From positions 1-64,000 of the forward strand of contig JAJYAT010000002.1 in the NCBI GenBank assembly GCA_021779375.1: 64,000 bases of DNA, read 5' to 3'. The stretch is from a bacterium (GTDB lineage: Bacteria > Patescibacteriota > Gracilibacteria > JAHISY01). Within the stretch, counting starts at the first letter, position 1. Every line of letters starts with the position of its first letter. Shown here one piece after another: positions 43,586-51,948 of the stretch. The position numbers and the translations under genes are program-made. The notes below the pieces were generated by a model. That model did no database searches. It was not told the origin of the DNA and saw nothing but the letters and a program-made list of their open reading frames with translations.

Positions 43586-43601
43586 ATTTAAACTTCTTAA
43601 A

Positions 43602-45137
43602 ATGACTGAAACCATCAAAATTTTCGACACGACGCTGCGCGATGGCGAGCAGTGTCCCGGCGCGAGCTTGAATCACGATGAGAAATTGAAAATCGCGGCG
43701 CAGCTCGAAAAGCTCGGCGTCGACATCATCGAAGCGGGCTTCCCGATTGCGAGTCCGGACGATTTTCGCGCAGTCAATGAAATCGCCAAACTGGTGAAGA
43801 AGTCGACGGTCTGCGGTTTGGCGCGCGCGATTGAAAAAGACATTCAAACTGCTTTCGAGGCGGTCAAGCCCGCCAAGAAAAAACGCATCCATCTTTTTCT
43901 GGCGACGAGCGACATGCATTTGAAATACAAATTAAAGATGAGCCGCGCCGAAGCTTTGGTCAGAATCAAGGAAATGGTCAGCTTCGCAAAAAGCCTAACC
44001 GCTGACATCGAATTCAGTCCGGAAGATGCGAGCCGCTCTGATCCGAAATTTCTTTACCAAGCGCTCGAGATCGCGATCCGGTCCGGCGCGCAGACTCTGA
44101 ATATTCCAGACACCGTCGGCTATTCCACCCCGACTGAATTTGGTAATTTCATTAAAAATATTCGGAAAAATGTGCGCGGTATAAAAGATGTCGTAATTTC
44201 AGTGCATTGCCACGATGACCTCGGTCTCGCCGTCGCGAATTCGCTCGCAGCCGTCGAGAACGGTGCGCGCCAAGTCGAGTGCACGGTGAATGGTATCGGC
44301 GAGCGCGCGGGCAACACCAGCCTCGAAGAAGTCGTCATGGCACTCAAGACGCGCCAGGATTTTTTCAAGCTGAAGACTAATGTGAAACCGAAAGAAATTT
44401 TTCGGACAAGTCGCCTGGTCTCGAGTCTGACCGGTTTCGTCGTGCCACCGAATAAAGCCATCGTCGGCTCGAATGCTTTCGCGCACGAATCAGGAATTCA
44501 CCAGCACGGCATCTTGGCGAAACGCGAAACTTACGAAATCATGAAGGCCGAAGATGTCGGCGTCGAGCGAAACAGATTAGTACTCGGCAAACATTCCGGC
44601 CGCGCCGCGCTGATCGCGCGGATGAATGAGCTCGGATTCAAATTGACGCAGAACGAACTCGACAAAACTTTCGAGCGTTTCAAGCTTTTGGCAGACAAGA
44701 AAAAAGAAATCTTTGACGAAGATTTGGAAGCTTTGGTCGTGAATGAAATCTCCGAAGCGACCGCAGAATGGAAAGTCGAGTCAGTCGAAGTCACAGCCGG
44801 CACGGGCAAGAAACCGAGAGCTGAAATCGCGCTGCGCAATTCCGCCGGCAAGATTTTCAAGCAAAAATCGGGCGGAACTGGTCCAGTCGACGCTGCTTAT
44901 TCCGCGGTGAATAAAATCGTCGGCGAAAAAGTAAAGTTGCTCGAATTTCGCATGGACGCCGTGAGCGAAGGCATCGACGCCCAGGCGACGGTCGCGGTGA
45001 AAATCGAGACAGCGCAAGGACGGATTTATTCTGGCAAAGGCAGCCACACCGACATCGTCGTCGCCAGTGTCAAAAGTTATCTGAACGCGCTGAATAAAAT
45101 CATCGCAGGCAAAGAGCGACTGAAGGTGGTTTTATAA
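43602..45137 (+). CDS. leuA: 2-isopropylmalate synthase
   Basis: Condenses acetyl-CoA with 2-oxoisovalerate, the first committed step to leucine. 511 aa: a TIM barrel with FDTTLRDGEQCPGASL, the metal motif HCHDDLGLAVAN, NGIGERAGN and HESGIHQHG, followed by the LeuA dimer/regulatory domain (residues about 390-511) that binds leucine in the family. So both allosteric and attenuation control by leucine are plausible. It follows the leader peptide and attenuator. Confidence 0.96.
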   Translation: MTETIKIFDTTLRDGEQCPGASLNHDEKLKIAAQLEKLGVDIIEAGFPIASPDDFRAVNEIAKLVKKSTVCGLARAIEKDIQTAFEAVKPAKKKRIHLFLATSDMHLKYKLKMSRAEALVRIKEMVSFAKSLTADIEFSPEDASRSDPKFLYQALEIAIRSGAQTLNIPDTVGYSTPTEFGNFIKNIRKNVRGIKDVVISVHCHDDLGLAVANSLAAVENGARQVECTVNGIGERAGNTSLEEVVMALKTRQDFFKLKTNVKPKEIFRTSRLVSSLTGFVVPPNKAIVGSNAFAHESGIHQHGILAKRETYEIMKAEDVGVERNRLVLGKHSGRAALIARMNELGFKLTQNELDKTFERFKLLADKKKEIFDEDLEALVVNEISEATAEWKVESVEVTAGTGKKPRAEIALRNSAGKIFKQKSGGTGPVDAAYSAVNKIVGEKVKLLEFRMDAVSEGIDAQATVAVKIETAQGRIYSGKGSHTDIVVASVKSYLNALNKIIAGKERLKVVL

Positions 45138-45145
45138 AAATTTAT

Positions 45146-45174
45146 TTGACAGATTGGTTTACAAACCATAGGAT
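45146..45174 (+). promoter_or_regulatory. Promoter with operator-like palindrome
   Basis: TTGACA at 45146-45151, a 17-bp spacer and TAGGAT at 45169-45174. The spacer contains the perfect palindrome TGGTTT-AC-AAACCA (45155-45168), placed where a bound repressor would block RNA polymerase. It drives the 99-aa gene at 45201. Confidence 0.65.
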
Positions 45175-45200
45175 TATTTCCTTTTAACCTATCTAACATC

Positions 45201-45500
45201 ATGAAACTAGGAAAACCACGTGAACTAGTTCCTATCACAATATCGAACCATCAAGCTGATATCTTGATGGAAGCTGGTCTTGCTCGCGATAGTGTAAAAA
45301 AATGCGTCAACATAGCAGCAGCCCCAATAGTTCTTACAGCAATAGATACTGAGTCTAGAGAAAGGGTTTGTCGTTGTCTTGAAAATATTCCAGTAATGGG
45401 TCCTATATGCGATTCTTGTGACAGTAGTGAAGCTGAATCAGCGGGAACTGAACAACAAAGAGAAGCACTGGACAAACTGGCAAGACAAATGACAACCTGA
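45201..45500 (+). CDS. Hypothetical Cys-containing protein
   Basis: 99 aa, no family recognised. Five Cys, with CRC and CDSC pairs (ERVCRCLENIP; PICDSCDSSEAES), suggest a metal site. It has no signal or membrane segment and is AT-rich. The near-consensus promoter with an internal palindrome suggests regulated expression. Confidence 0.6.
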   Translation: MKLGKPRELVPITISNHQADILMEAGLARDSVKKCVNIAAAPIVLTAIDTESRERVCRCLENIPVMGPICDSCDSSEAESAGTEQQREALDKLARQMTT

Positions 45501-45565
45501 CACGCGACATTTTAGTTAAATTTTCCCGCCGCTCGCATCCAGCCCCACAATCATATTGCTTAAGA

Positions 45566-48004
45566 TCAGAACTGTTTGTCGGTGAAATGCACATGACCGC
45601 CTTCAAGCATAGCGATAATTTTGCCTTCGTCGTGCATTTTTTTGATCACCCGATAAAGCGCAGCGCGACAGAAAACTGTTACGCGAAATTTTTTGTTGAT
45701 TGGATCACAAGCATTTTCCGTAGCTGCATAACTTGCTCCAGTCTGAGTGTCGATCAAATCAAATCTAGTATTAGCTATGTCAGCAGCGATACCATACTGA
45801 TGAGCTGACTTAGCACTTGAGCGTGGTCGTAATCTTTCATTGTAATTATTTGGACGAATCGCTGAAGTAACCACTAGGCGAACTTTGAATCTCGGATCTA
45901 GACCAGCCTCTTTGTGCAGCAACTCATTTACCCCTGCGTCAATAGTTTGAAGTAGATTTTTGGTATGAGGATAAACGCAACGCAATAGATTGGGAGCGTC
46001 CTCACCATCGGATTTTTTGAGCTGAGCGCCAAGATTGTAGAGGCGATAGTCTGAGTTCATTTCCTCCAAGGTTTTCAGACGACCACGATTGGTGGCAGTC
46101 TTGACCTCAGCAAAATCATCAAAGAATTGCGGTCGAGCACTCGCGATAAATTCATTCGTCGTGGATTGTTGGCGTCTTGGAAGATTTGTACCGCGAAATT
46201 CTCTATTGGAAATCAAATGATCTAGCGACAATAACAACTCTGCAAAAGACTGCGTCCGCTCCTGCTTTTCCATGTGCTGAGGCTGAACTAGCATCGGAAC
46301 TTTTTCCGAAATTGGCAAAGCGCGTTTTTTGTTGGTTAATAAGTCGGCCCCTACTGTCCCGGCAATTGCACCAGCGGCTGAAGCGGCTAAATTCATAATA
46401 GCCTTGCGTCGAGTCATTGGCTCATTTCTAGCAATCTGATCTAACGCAAATCCTGCCGCTGTACCGACAGCAACTCCAGCGCCAAGCGGAACCATCGCAT
46501 TCAAAAATGCATGTTTGGGCTGATCCTGCTTAGGTGTTTCCGACGTAAGTATTTCCTCCACTTCCGGCGGCGCTTCGTAAGGATCTTCTCTGCTGAATGG
46601 ATCAATTTTAAAATTCTGATCAGCCAACCGATTTTTCATCAGATTAGCCATCGCCATTACCTGAATCGGATAACGCAAAGAACGACGACCATAGCGTTTA
46701 TCTATCCCAGATTCGTGAAAATTCCGAGTCATAAAGGCAAAAACATCCATTCCATAAGGACCTGAGCCAATTTCATTTTTCACATCTTCAACAGAAAAGT
46801 TTTTATCAAACCAAGTCAGTATCTTGTGAACCCTGGGACCGCCTGAGTTGTAGGAATTAATTACGCAAGGATAAAGAAGCTCAGACGGCTGAAGCTGGAA
46901 GCGAGAGCAAATGGAAAGCAGTGGCTGGAAATTACCCAACTGCTGATACAAAGATTCAAAATAACGCATCGACCCAAAAGCCGCTGAAACAAAAAACTTT
47001 CTTTCGTCGATGAACACGCGCTTCATCGGCATTGGAATTTTTTTGGATTTGAATTTTTTGTGCGCCTTTTTGGCTTTGAGGCGCTTGGCTTCTTGCTCAC
47101 GCTTCAACTCTTGAAATTTTTCATGATCTGGCATTTCTCGATAACCGATAAAAAGACCCGCCTCCGCTGCTGCGTCTTCAGTCATTTGGAAAGAACCAAC
47201 CGCACGATCCTCACTGACGGCTTCATCGCAAAAAATTGATTCCACTGAGGGGATACCAAGTGAGACAATCTCCTGAAAGTCTTTTGGCAAGATCTTGCTC
47301 GAAGAAAAAACTGTCTGTGCGAAATTTAAACGGGACATTTTTACCCCGGGATCTTTCTTGGATCTTTTATAGCAAACTTCATCTTGAGCGTTTTTCCATG
47401 CCAAATCTAACATAGTCGTTCCGGGTTTTTCTGCCAGTAATACTTTTCTCAAATTATGAAGCTCCGGAAAAGTGCCAGGTTTATGAAAAATGGTTGGATA
47501 TTTTCTAACAAGACTTGCCCGATGCCAATCAAGCCAAATTTGATTAAAGCTGCCATCTTCGTCGAATGCGGGAATTGCCTTATTCTCAGACAAACGAATC
47601 GGATCAAGCGTAATAGGGTCGTCGATAACATTTCCTAATTGATCCACGAAAACAATTTGGTTTTTGTCCAAGCCGCCCCAAACAACTTCAAAACTACGAA
47701 CCCAGTTTTGCATCAATTCACCGTATTCAAATTCGACTGGTTTGTGATTTGGTGAACAGACTTCTGGAGACTGCTCCGCAGGAGATGAATCTCTTTCCTG
47801 CATGCCACCACGCAAAACCGCCGCAGTGAGCAACGCGCCTCCTCCTACAGCCGCTATCTGACGAAAAAAATCTCTGCGCCCTTCGGAATCTTGCGAATCA
47901 TCATAAATCGCATCAGCCGCTCCTCTAGTGGCACGCGATAACATCCCCGCCCCTTGTCGCAAGGCAGAATCAAATCCAGCGAGAAGTTTGTTAGGAAATC
48001 CCAT
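45566..48004 (-). CDS. Putative bifunctional peptidoglycan hydrolase (SLT-like plus M15-like)
   Basis: 812 aa. A twin-arginine-like start (GRRDFFRQIAAVGGGALLT, residues 42-60) precedes a region with lytic-transglycosylase landmarks. These are Glu255 in PSVESIF, RAVGSFQMTEDAAAEAG (267-283), and INSYNSGGPRV (382-391), with a basic insert at about 295-335. A second RR-hydrophobic segment (MTRRKAIMNLAASAAGA, 530-546) precedes a C-terminal domain with zinc-carboxypeptidase M15 motifs: SAHQYGIAADI and, near the end, HVHF. The chain looks like two exported hydrolases joined. Activity is inference from motifs. AT-rich. Confidence 0.65.
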   Translation of the reverse strand: MGFPNKLLAGFDSALRQGAGMLSRATRGAADAIYDDSQDSEGRRDFFRQIAAVGGGALLTAAVLRGGMQERDSSPAEQSPEVCSPNHKPVEFEYGELMQNWVRSFEVVWGGLDKNQIVFVDQLGNVIDDPITLDPIRLSENKAIPAFDEDGSFNQIWLDWHRASLVRKYPTIFHKPGTFPELHNLRKVLLAEKPGTTMLDLAWKNAQDEVCYKRSKKDPGVKMSRLNFAQTVFSSSKILPKDFQEIVSLGIPSVESIFCDEAVSEDRAVGSFQMTEDAAAEAGLFIGYREMPDHEKFQELKREQEAKRLKAKKAHKKFKSKKIPMPMKRVFIDERKFFVSAAFGSMRYFESLYQQLGNFQPLLSICSRFQLQPSELLYPCVINSYNSGGPRVHKILTWFDKNFSVEDVKNEIGSGPYGMDVFAFMTRNFHESGIDKRYGRRSLRYPIQVMAMANLMKNRLADQNFKIDPFSREDPYEAPPEVEEILTSETPKQDQPKHAFLNAMVPLGAGVAVGTAAGFALDQIARNEPMTRRKAIMNLAASAAGAIAGTVGADLLTNKKRALPISEKVPMLVQPQHMEKQERTQSFAELLLSLDHLISNREFRGTNLPRRQQSTTNEFIASARPQFFDDFAEVKTATNRGRLKTLEEMNSDYRLYNLGAQLKKSDGEDAPNLLRCVYPHTKNLLQTIDAGVNELLHKEAGLDPRFKVRLVVTSAIRPNNYNERLRPRSSAKSAHQYGIAADIANTRFDLIDTQTGASYAATENACDPINKKFRVTVFCRAALYRVIKKMHDEGKIIAMLEGGHVHFTDKQF

Positions 48005-48171
48005 AATTTATAAAGGCTTTATTTTAATAGATAAAATTTTTTTGTCAACATTGAGCTTTATCAGACCAGACGGGTTCACGCGAAGCAAAAAAATCCAAAG
48101 TCTGTATTTAGCTTCCACAAGGCAAAATCAAAGAATCGGTAATTTTTGACAAGTCTTTTTTTCGAAAGATA

Positions 48172-48200
48172 TTGACCGGATCACAAAGCCGCTTTATCCT
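48172..48200 (+). promoter_or_regulatory. Promoter of a 42-aa membrane peptide
   Basis: TTGACC at 48172-48177, a 17-bp spacer and TATCCT at 48195-48200. The spacer from 48005 to 48239 shows nothing else that I can interpret. Confidence 0.5.
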
Positions 48201-48239
48201 CTCGCAAACATTTTTTTAAGTTAACTAATAAACTAGTTT

Positions 48240-48368
48240 ATGAATGAGGAAGCAGAAATGGATATTATGGCGAAAAAGGCGATCAGTTTACTGACGAGAG
48301 TTTTATTTTTAGCTGGCGCTTTCACAGCTTTCGGAATTTTGATTCTAAAATTTTTGGGGAGCCTGTAA
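48240..48368 (+). CDS. Small single-helix membrane protein (42 aa)
   Basis: Too short for the ORF track. ATG 48240 to TAA 48366-48368 encodes a charged start (MNEEAEMDIMAKK) and one hydrophobic helix (VLFLAGAFTAFGILIL). A good promoter lies 40 nt upstream, and the stop abuts the convergent fumarase stop. The function is unknown. Confidence 0.55.
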   Translation: MNEEAEMDIMAKKAISLLTRVLFLAGAFTAFGILILKFLGSL

Positions 48369-49835
48369 TTATCTGATCACACCACCTCGCGCATCTATCC
48401 CCACAATCGCAAGCATATTCTCGACTTCCAATTCCCACAGCGCTTCCGGCATGCCGAACTCGTCGAGAAAATCGACGCCGCGAACTTCGCGAATCGCGTC
48501 AGCATAAAAAGCCGCCGCTCCACCAATCGCGTGACAGTAAACCGCGCCGAACTTTTGCAAAGCTTTTTGCGTCGCCGTCCCCATCCCACCTTTGCCAATC
48601 AAAACGCGCGCGCCAGTTTTTTCGAGAAACTTAGGTGTGAAAATATCAAGCCGCGCCGAAGTCGTCGGACCAGCCGCGACGATTTTCCATTTTTTATTTT
48701 TGAGAATGGCAATCGGTCCGGCATGAAAAACACTAGAGCCCTTTAACCCCCGAGATATCTCGGGGGTTAAAGAACCGCCTTTTGTCACAAATTCGTGAAC
48801 TTGGTCGCGCGCGGTGAAAATCCGACCGGAAATCGCGACCAAATCCCCTGCTCGTAATTCGCGCACAGCTTTTTCGGAAATCGGCAGCTGAATTTTTTTG
48901 GCTTTTTCAGTAGCAGAGGTTAACTCACCACCTAGGTGGTGAGTTAACTTTTTGGAATAATTATTTCTAAGAATTTGACCTTTTGAGCCTAAAATAATTT
49001 TGCCACGCCGAGTGGCCCAACAGGAATAGGCCAAAGTCACGAAAAAACAGGCCGGATGGCGTGGGAGCGATGCGATACGACAATCAAGTAAAGTCGTCTG
49101 ACCTCCCAACCCTCCAGGTCCAATCTTGGAAGAATTGATCGAACGCAAAATCTCAGCCTCCAGCTTTGCTAATTGTGGATTCGAATTTGGCGTACCGATT
49201 TTTTGGAGCAGATTTTTTTTGGCGATTTTGAAAGCCTCGGCGCGGTCGCCGCCAATCACGATTGAAGCAATTCCAGGAGGACAGCCTTTGCCGACGGAGC
49301 TTTCGAGAATTGCGAGCGCCGCCTTTTTCACGCCCGCCAAATCGCGCGCGGCGAGTCCGGATTTGGTTTCGAGCGGCAAAGCAACTTGAGCCGAGACATT
49401 TTCGCTCCCGCCACCTTTCAGCAAAAGCGAAATCTCAATGGCTCCCCTCTTTCGCAAAGAGGGGTTGGGGGAGATTTTAGATTCGAATTCAACTTTCGGA
49501 ATATTGCCCAGATTTTTGCCAGAAACGGAGTCAACTGAGTTCGGTCGCAAAAGACCTATTTTGGTAGCTTTGCGCGTCGCTGCGTCAATCGCCTTCACGA
49601 TTTTCGTCCAACTCTGAGGATCAGCCTTGACGAAAAAAGTGAGCGAGCCAGTGTCTTGGCAGAGCGGTCGATTTAATTTTTTCGCAAGTGCGATGTTTTG
49701 GAGAATGATACCGAGCGTTAATTTCCCGCGTGGATTGGTTTCCCGATTTTTCGCCGCGAACAAAGCCTCCACGACATCCGTCGGCAAATTCGTCGCAGCC
49801 GCACGAATCAGTTCGAGAATATTTTGAGCGAACAC
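48369..49835 (-). CDS. Class I fumarate hydratase (alpha and beta domains in one chain)
   Basis: Iron-sulfur hydratase interconverting fumarate and malate; tartrate dehydratase is the main alternative. 488 aa. The alpha part has LCQDTGSLTFF, GKGCPPGIAS and the CRIASLPRHPA region; candidate cluster Cys are in LCQD, GKGC and a later Cys. The beta part runs from about 300 with LRAGDLVAISGRIFTARDQVH and GKGGMG. Three peptides (NPSLRKRG, KLTHHLGGELT, SLTPEISRGLKG) are encoded by perfect palindromes and have no family counterpart, yet the frame is kept. Start GTG, 6 nt after TAAAAT. Confidence 0.9.
   Translation of the reverse strand: MFAQNILELIRAAATNLPTDVVEALFAAKNRETNPRGKLTLGIILQNIALAKKLNRPLCQDTGSLTFFVKADPQSWTKIVKAIDAATRKATKIGLLRPNSVDSVSGKNLGNIPKVEFESKISPNPSLRKRGAIEISLLLKGGGSENVSAQVALPLETKSGLAARDLAGVKKAALAILESSVGKGCPPGIASIVIGGDRAEAFKIAKKNLLQKIGTPNSNPQLAKLEAEILRSINSSKIGPGGLGGQTTLLDCRIASLPRHPACFFVTLAYSCWATRRGKIILGSKGQILRNNYSKKLTHHLGGELTSATEKAKKIQLPISEKAVRELRAGDLVAISGRIFTARDQVHEFVTKGGSLTPEISRGLKGSSVFHAGPIAILKNKKWKIVAAGPTTSARLDIFTPKFLEKTGARVLIGKGGMGTATQKALQKFGAVYCHAIGGAAAFYADAIREVRGVDFLDEFGMPEALWELEVENMLAIVGIDARGGVIR
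48741..48772. repeat. In-frame 32-bp perfect palindrome in fumarase gene
   Basis: Arms CTTTAACCCCCGAGAT and its complement, with no loop. It encodes LTPEISRGLKG-type residues between VTKGG and SSVFHAG in the beta domain. Confidence 0.9.
48919..48948. repeat. In-frame 30-bp perfect palindrome in fumarase gene
   Basis: Arms GTTAACTCACCACCT and its complement. It encodes KLTHHLGGELT between the alpha and beta parts. Confidence 0.9.
49444..49464. repeat. In-frame 21-bp hairpin in fumarase gene
   Basis: CCCCTCTTT-CGC-AAAGAGGGG, read as NPSLRKRG in the alpha domain between FESKISP and AIEISLLL. It is similar to the CCCCTCCC hairpin of the dprA spacer. Confidence 0.9.
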
Positions 49836-49841
49836 ACGTGC

Positions 49842-49847
49842 ATTTTA
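49842..49847 (-). promoter_or_regulatory. -10 box of fumarase gene, leaderless arrangement
   Basis: TAAAAT on the minus strand, 6 nt before the GTG at 49835. Confidence 0.45.
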
Positions 49848-49854
49848 CAGCAAT

Positions 49855-50064
49855 GCAAAAACAGCCCGCCGAAGCGAACCATTTTTGCTTTTTGATCCAG
49901 TGCTAATCTCGCCGACAATCCAAAGATCGAGAGACGAGTGATTGAATGTCGCACGAGCCGCCGAAGCGATCCGTGAAGAGCAGACAATCTCAGTAAAGGA
50001 ACATTTATATTATATCAAAATTTGATAAAAATAGCAAGCGCGCTTGCTGCGAATAAATTCAGCT
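49855..50064. other. Spacer with a direct repeat, no gene seen
   Basis: The sequence gccgaagcgaacc near 49868 is echoed as gccgaagcgatcc near 49961, and GCAAAAA...TTTTTGC arms surround the first copy. I see no ORF, promoter pair or tRNA remnant. A small RNA is possible but unsupported. Confidence 0.3.
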
Positions 50065-50149
50065 TGGTGCCCGGGGAGGGAATCGAACCCTCACAAGTTG
50101 CCTCACACGATTTTGAGTCGTGCGCGTCTACCAATTCCGCCACCCGGGC
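50065..50149 (-). tRNA. tRNA-Leu (CAA)
   Basis: 85-nt class II tRNA on the minus strand with acceptor GCCCGGG/CCCGGGC, a long variable arm, anticodon loop CTCAAAA (anticodon CAA), T-arm GGGTTCGATTCCC and encoded CCA. Confidence 0.95.
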
Positions 50150-50170
50150 ATTGAAATTTTCCGGCTGATT

Positions 50171-50620
50171 CTAATTGAAACTTTTTTCGACGACAATTTT
50201 CACCGTGGAACCGTCCGCGCTATCCCCGACCACTTTCATCACCACGCCGACTAAGATTCCCATCTTGGCTTTATCGGTAATGCCGAGCTCGGCTTTTTTT
50301 GCAGCAACGATTTCAGCAATTTTTTCCTCAGACAGCTGCGCGGGCAAATATTTCTCAAGCACTTCAATCTCAGCTTTTTCAATTGCTGCTAATTCTGGGC
50401 GACCGCCTTTCTCAAATTGCTCGATTGAGTCACGCCGCTGCTTCACCAGCCTTTTGATAATCTTGAGAATCGCGTCATCTTCCAACTCAATTTTTTTTAA
50501 ACCAGCGACTTCGGCTTTCATAATTTCCGCTTTCAGCATACGCAAAGTCTGCTTCTCGACCTCGCGCGAATTTTTCATCGCATCGGTCAATTCGGCGACA
50601 ATTCGGTTTTTGAGGTTCAT
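50171..50620 (-). CDS. YqeY family protein (GatB/YqeY domain)
   Basis: 149 aa matching the free-standing YqeY protein: LTDAMKNSREVEKQTLRML, VKQRRDSIEQFEKGGR, EKYLPAQLSEEKIAEIV and the GatB-tail-like helix bundle with KAKMGILVGVVM. The family shares the tRNA-binding tail domain of GatB and may bind RNA, but its role is unsettled. Divergent from obgE. Confidence 0.94.
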   Translation of the reverse strand: MNLKNRIVAELTDAMKNSREVEKQTLRMLKAEIMKAEVAGLKKIELEDDAILKIIKRLVKQRRDSIEQFEKGGRPELAAIEKAEIEVLEKYLPAQLSEEKIAEIVAAKKAELGITDKAKMGILVGVVMKVVGDSADGSTVKIVVEKSFN

Positions 50621-50653
50621 CAGCTAGAATTAAGTTCATAAATTTTAGCAGAA

Positions 50654-51922
50654 ATGTTTTTAGATGAAGTCGCGATCTCGATCCGAGCAGGCAAAGGCGG
50701 CGCCGGCGCAATCTCCTTTCACCGGGAAAAATATGTCACGAGAGGCGGACCGGACGGAGGACACGGCGGACACGGCGGCAATGTCTTGATCCGCGCGACC
50801 GCGAACCGCAACACGCTTTACCATTTCAAAGGTGTGAAACTTTTTGCCGCTGGCAACGGCGAAGGCGGCGCGGGCAATCTGTGCGCCGGCAAAGCTGGCG
50901 CGGATTTGGTGCTCGAAGTTCCCGTCGGGACGACCGTCCTCGAGGACGGCAAGTCCGTCGCGGATTTGGTGAGCGACGGTCAAACTTTTCTCGCAGCGCG
51001 CGGCGGACTCGGCGGCAAAGGCAATTCGAATTTTTGCAGCTCGACGCGCCAGGCGCCCCGTTTCGCGGAACTCGGCGAGCCTGGCGAGGCAAAAGATTTG
51101 AAGTTCGAATTGAAATTACTCGCCGACATCGGAATCATCGGTCTGCCGAGCGTCGGCAAAAGCACTTTGATCTCAGTCGTTTCCGCGGCACGCCCAAAAA
51201 TTGCCGAATACCATTTCACGACGCTCACGCCGAATCTCGGCGTCGTCTCGCACCGCGGCGAAAATTTCGTCGTCTCGGACATGCCGGGACTCATCCGTGG
51301 CGCGAGCCACGGCAAAGGACTCGGTCACCAATTTTTGAAACACGCCGAACGCGTGCGGTTTTTTTGGCACCTGGTCGATGCGACGAGCAAGTCGCCACTG
51401 ACCGATTACAAAGTCATTCGCGAGGAGCTGCGCAAATTCAATCCGGCGCTGGCGGAAAAGCCGGAGGTTTTGGTTTTGTCGAAAACTGACCTGGTCGACA
51501 CGAAGACACTCGTCAGTTTGCGCAAGAAATTTATGGAGAAAAATAAAGTGAAAATTTTTGAAATTTGCGCGCCCATCCATGAAGGCGTCGAGGAGCTGCT
51601 GAATTTTTCACTTGAAGTTTTGGCGAAAACGAAAGCTGCCGAGCCGCAAATTGAAATCGAACTGCCGGTCTTCCGCCCGCATCTCGAACAAAAATCCAAG
51701 TCTTTCACAGTGAAAAAAAAGAACAAGAAACTTTTCATCGTCGACGGTCCGCGTCTGAATCAGATTGTCGTGATGTCAGACATGACCAATCCAGAAGCGA
51801 TTGCACGCGTCCAAGATGTGCTCGTGAAATTCGGCGCGAATCGCGAACTCGCGCGCGCCGGTGCCGAACCGGGCGCGAAGATCGAGATTGCCGGGAAAAT
51901 CTTCGAGTGGTGGGGACAATAA
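50654..51922 (+). CDS. obgE: GTPase Obg/CgtA
   Basis: Ribosome-associated GTPase in 50S assembly and stress. 422 aa: a glycine-rich Obg fold (residues 1-155, GGPDGGHGGHGGNV), a G domain with G1 GLPSVGKSTL, G2 FTTLTPNLGV, G3 DMPGLI, and a C-terminal OCT domain (about 355-422). Two signature positions deviate: G1 has Ser where Asn is usual, and G4 reads SKTD instead of NKxD, which may alter nucleotide affinity. Confidence 0.95.
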   Translation: MFLDEVAISIRAGKGGAGAISFHREKYVTRGGPDGGHGGHGGNVLIRATANRNTLYHFKGVKLFAAGNGEGGAGNLCAGKAGADLVLEVPVGTTVLEDGKSVADLVSDGQTFLAARGGLGGKGNSNFCSSTRQAPRFAELGEPGEAKDLKFELKLLADIGIIGLPSVGKSTLISVVSAARPKIAEYHFTTLTPNLGVVSHRGENFVVSDMPGLIRGASHGKGLGHQFLKHAERVRFFWHLVDATSKSPLTDYKVIREELRKFNPALAEKPEVLVLSKTDLVDTKTLVSLRKKFMEKNKVKIFEICAPIHEGVEELLNFSLEVLAKTKAAEPQIEIELPVFRPHLEQKSKSFTVKKKNKKLFIVDGPRLNQIVVMSDMTNPEAIARVQDVLVKFGANRELARAGAEPGAKIEIAGKIFEWWGQ

Positions 51923-51948
51923 GTTGGTAGTTAGTAGTTTTTAGTTTT

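Noticed and set aside
43492-43601. T-box riboswitch before leuA
   Set aside because: No T-box consensus sequence or stem I is present in the roughly 110 nt. The Leu-rich short ORF and the duplicated hairpin arm explain the region better.
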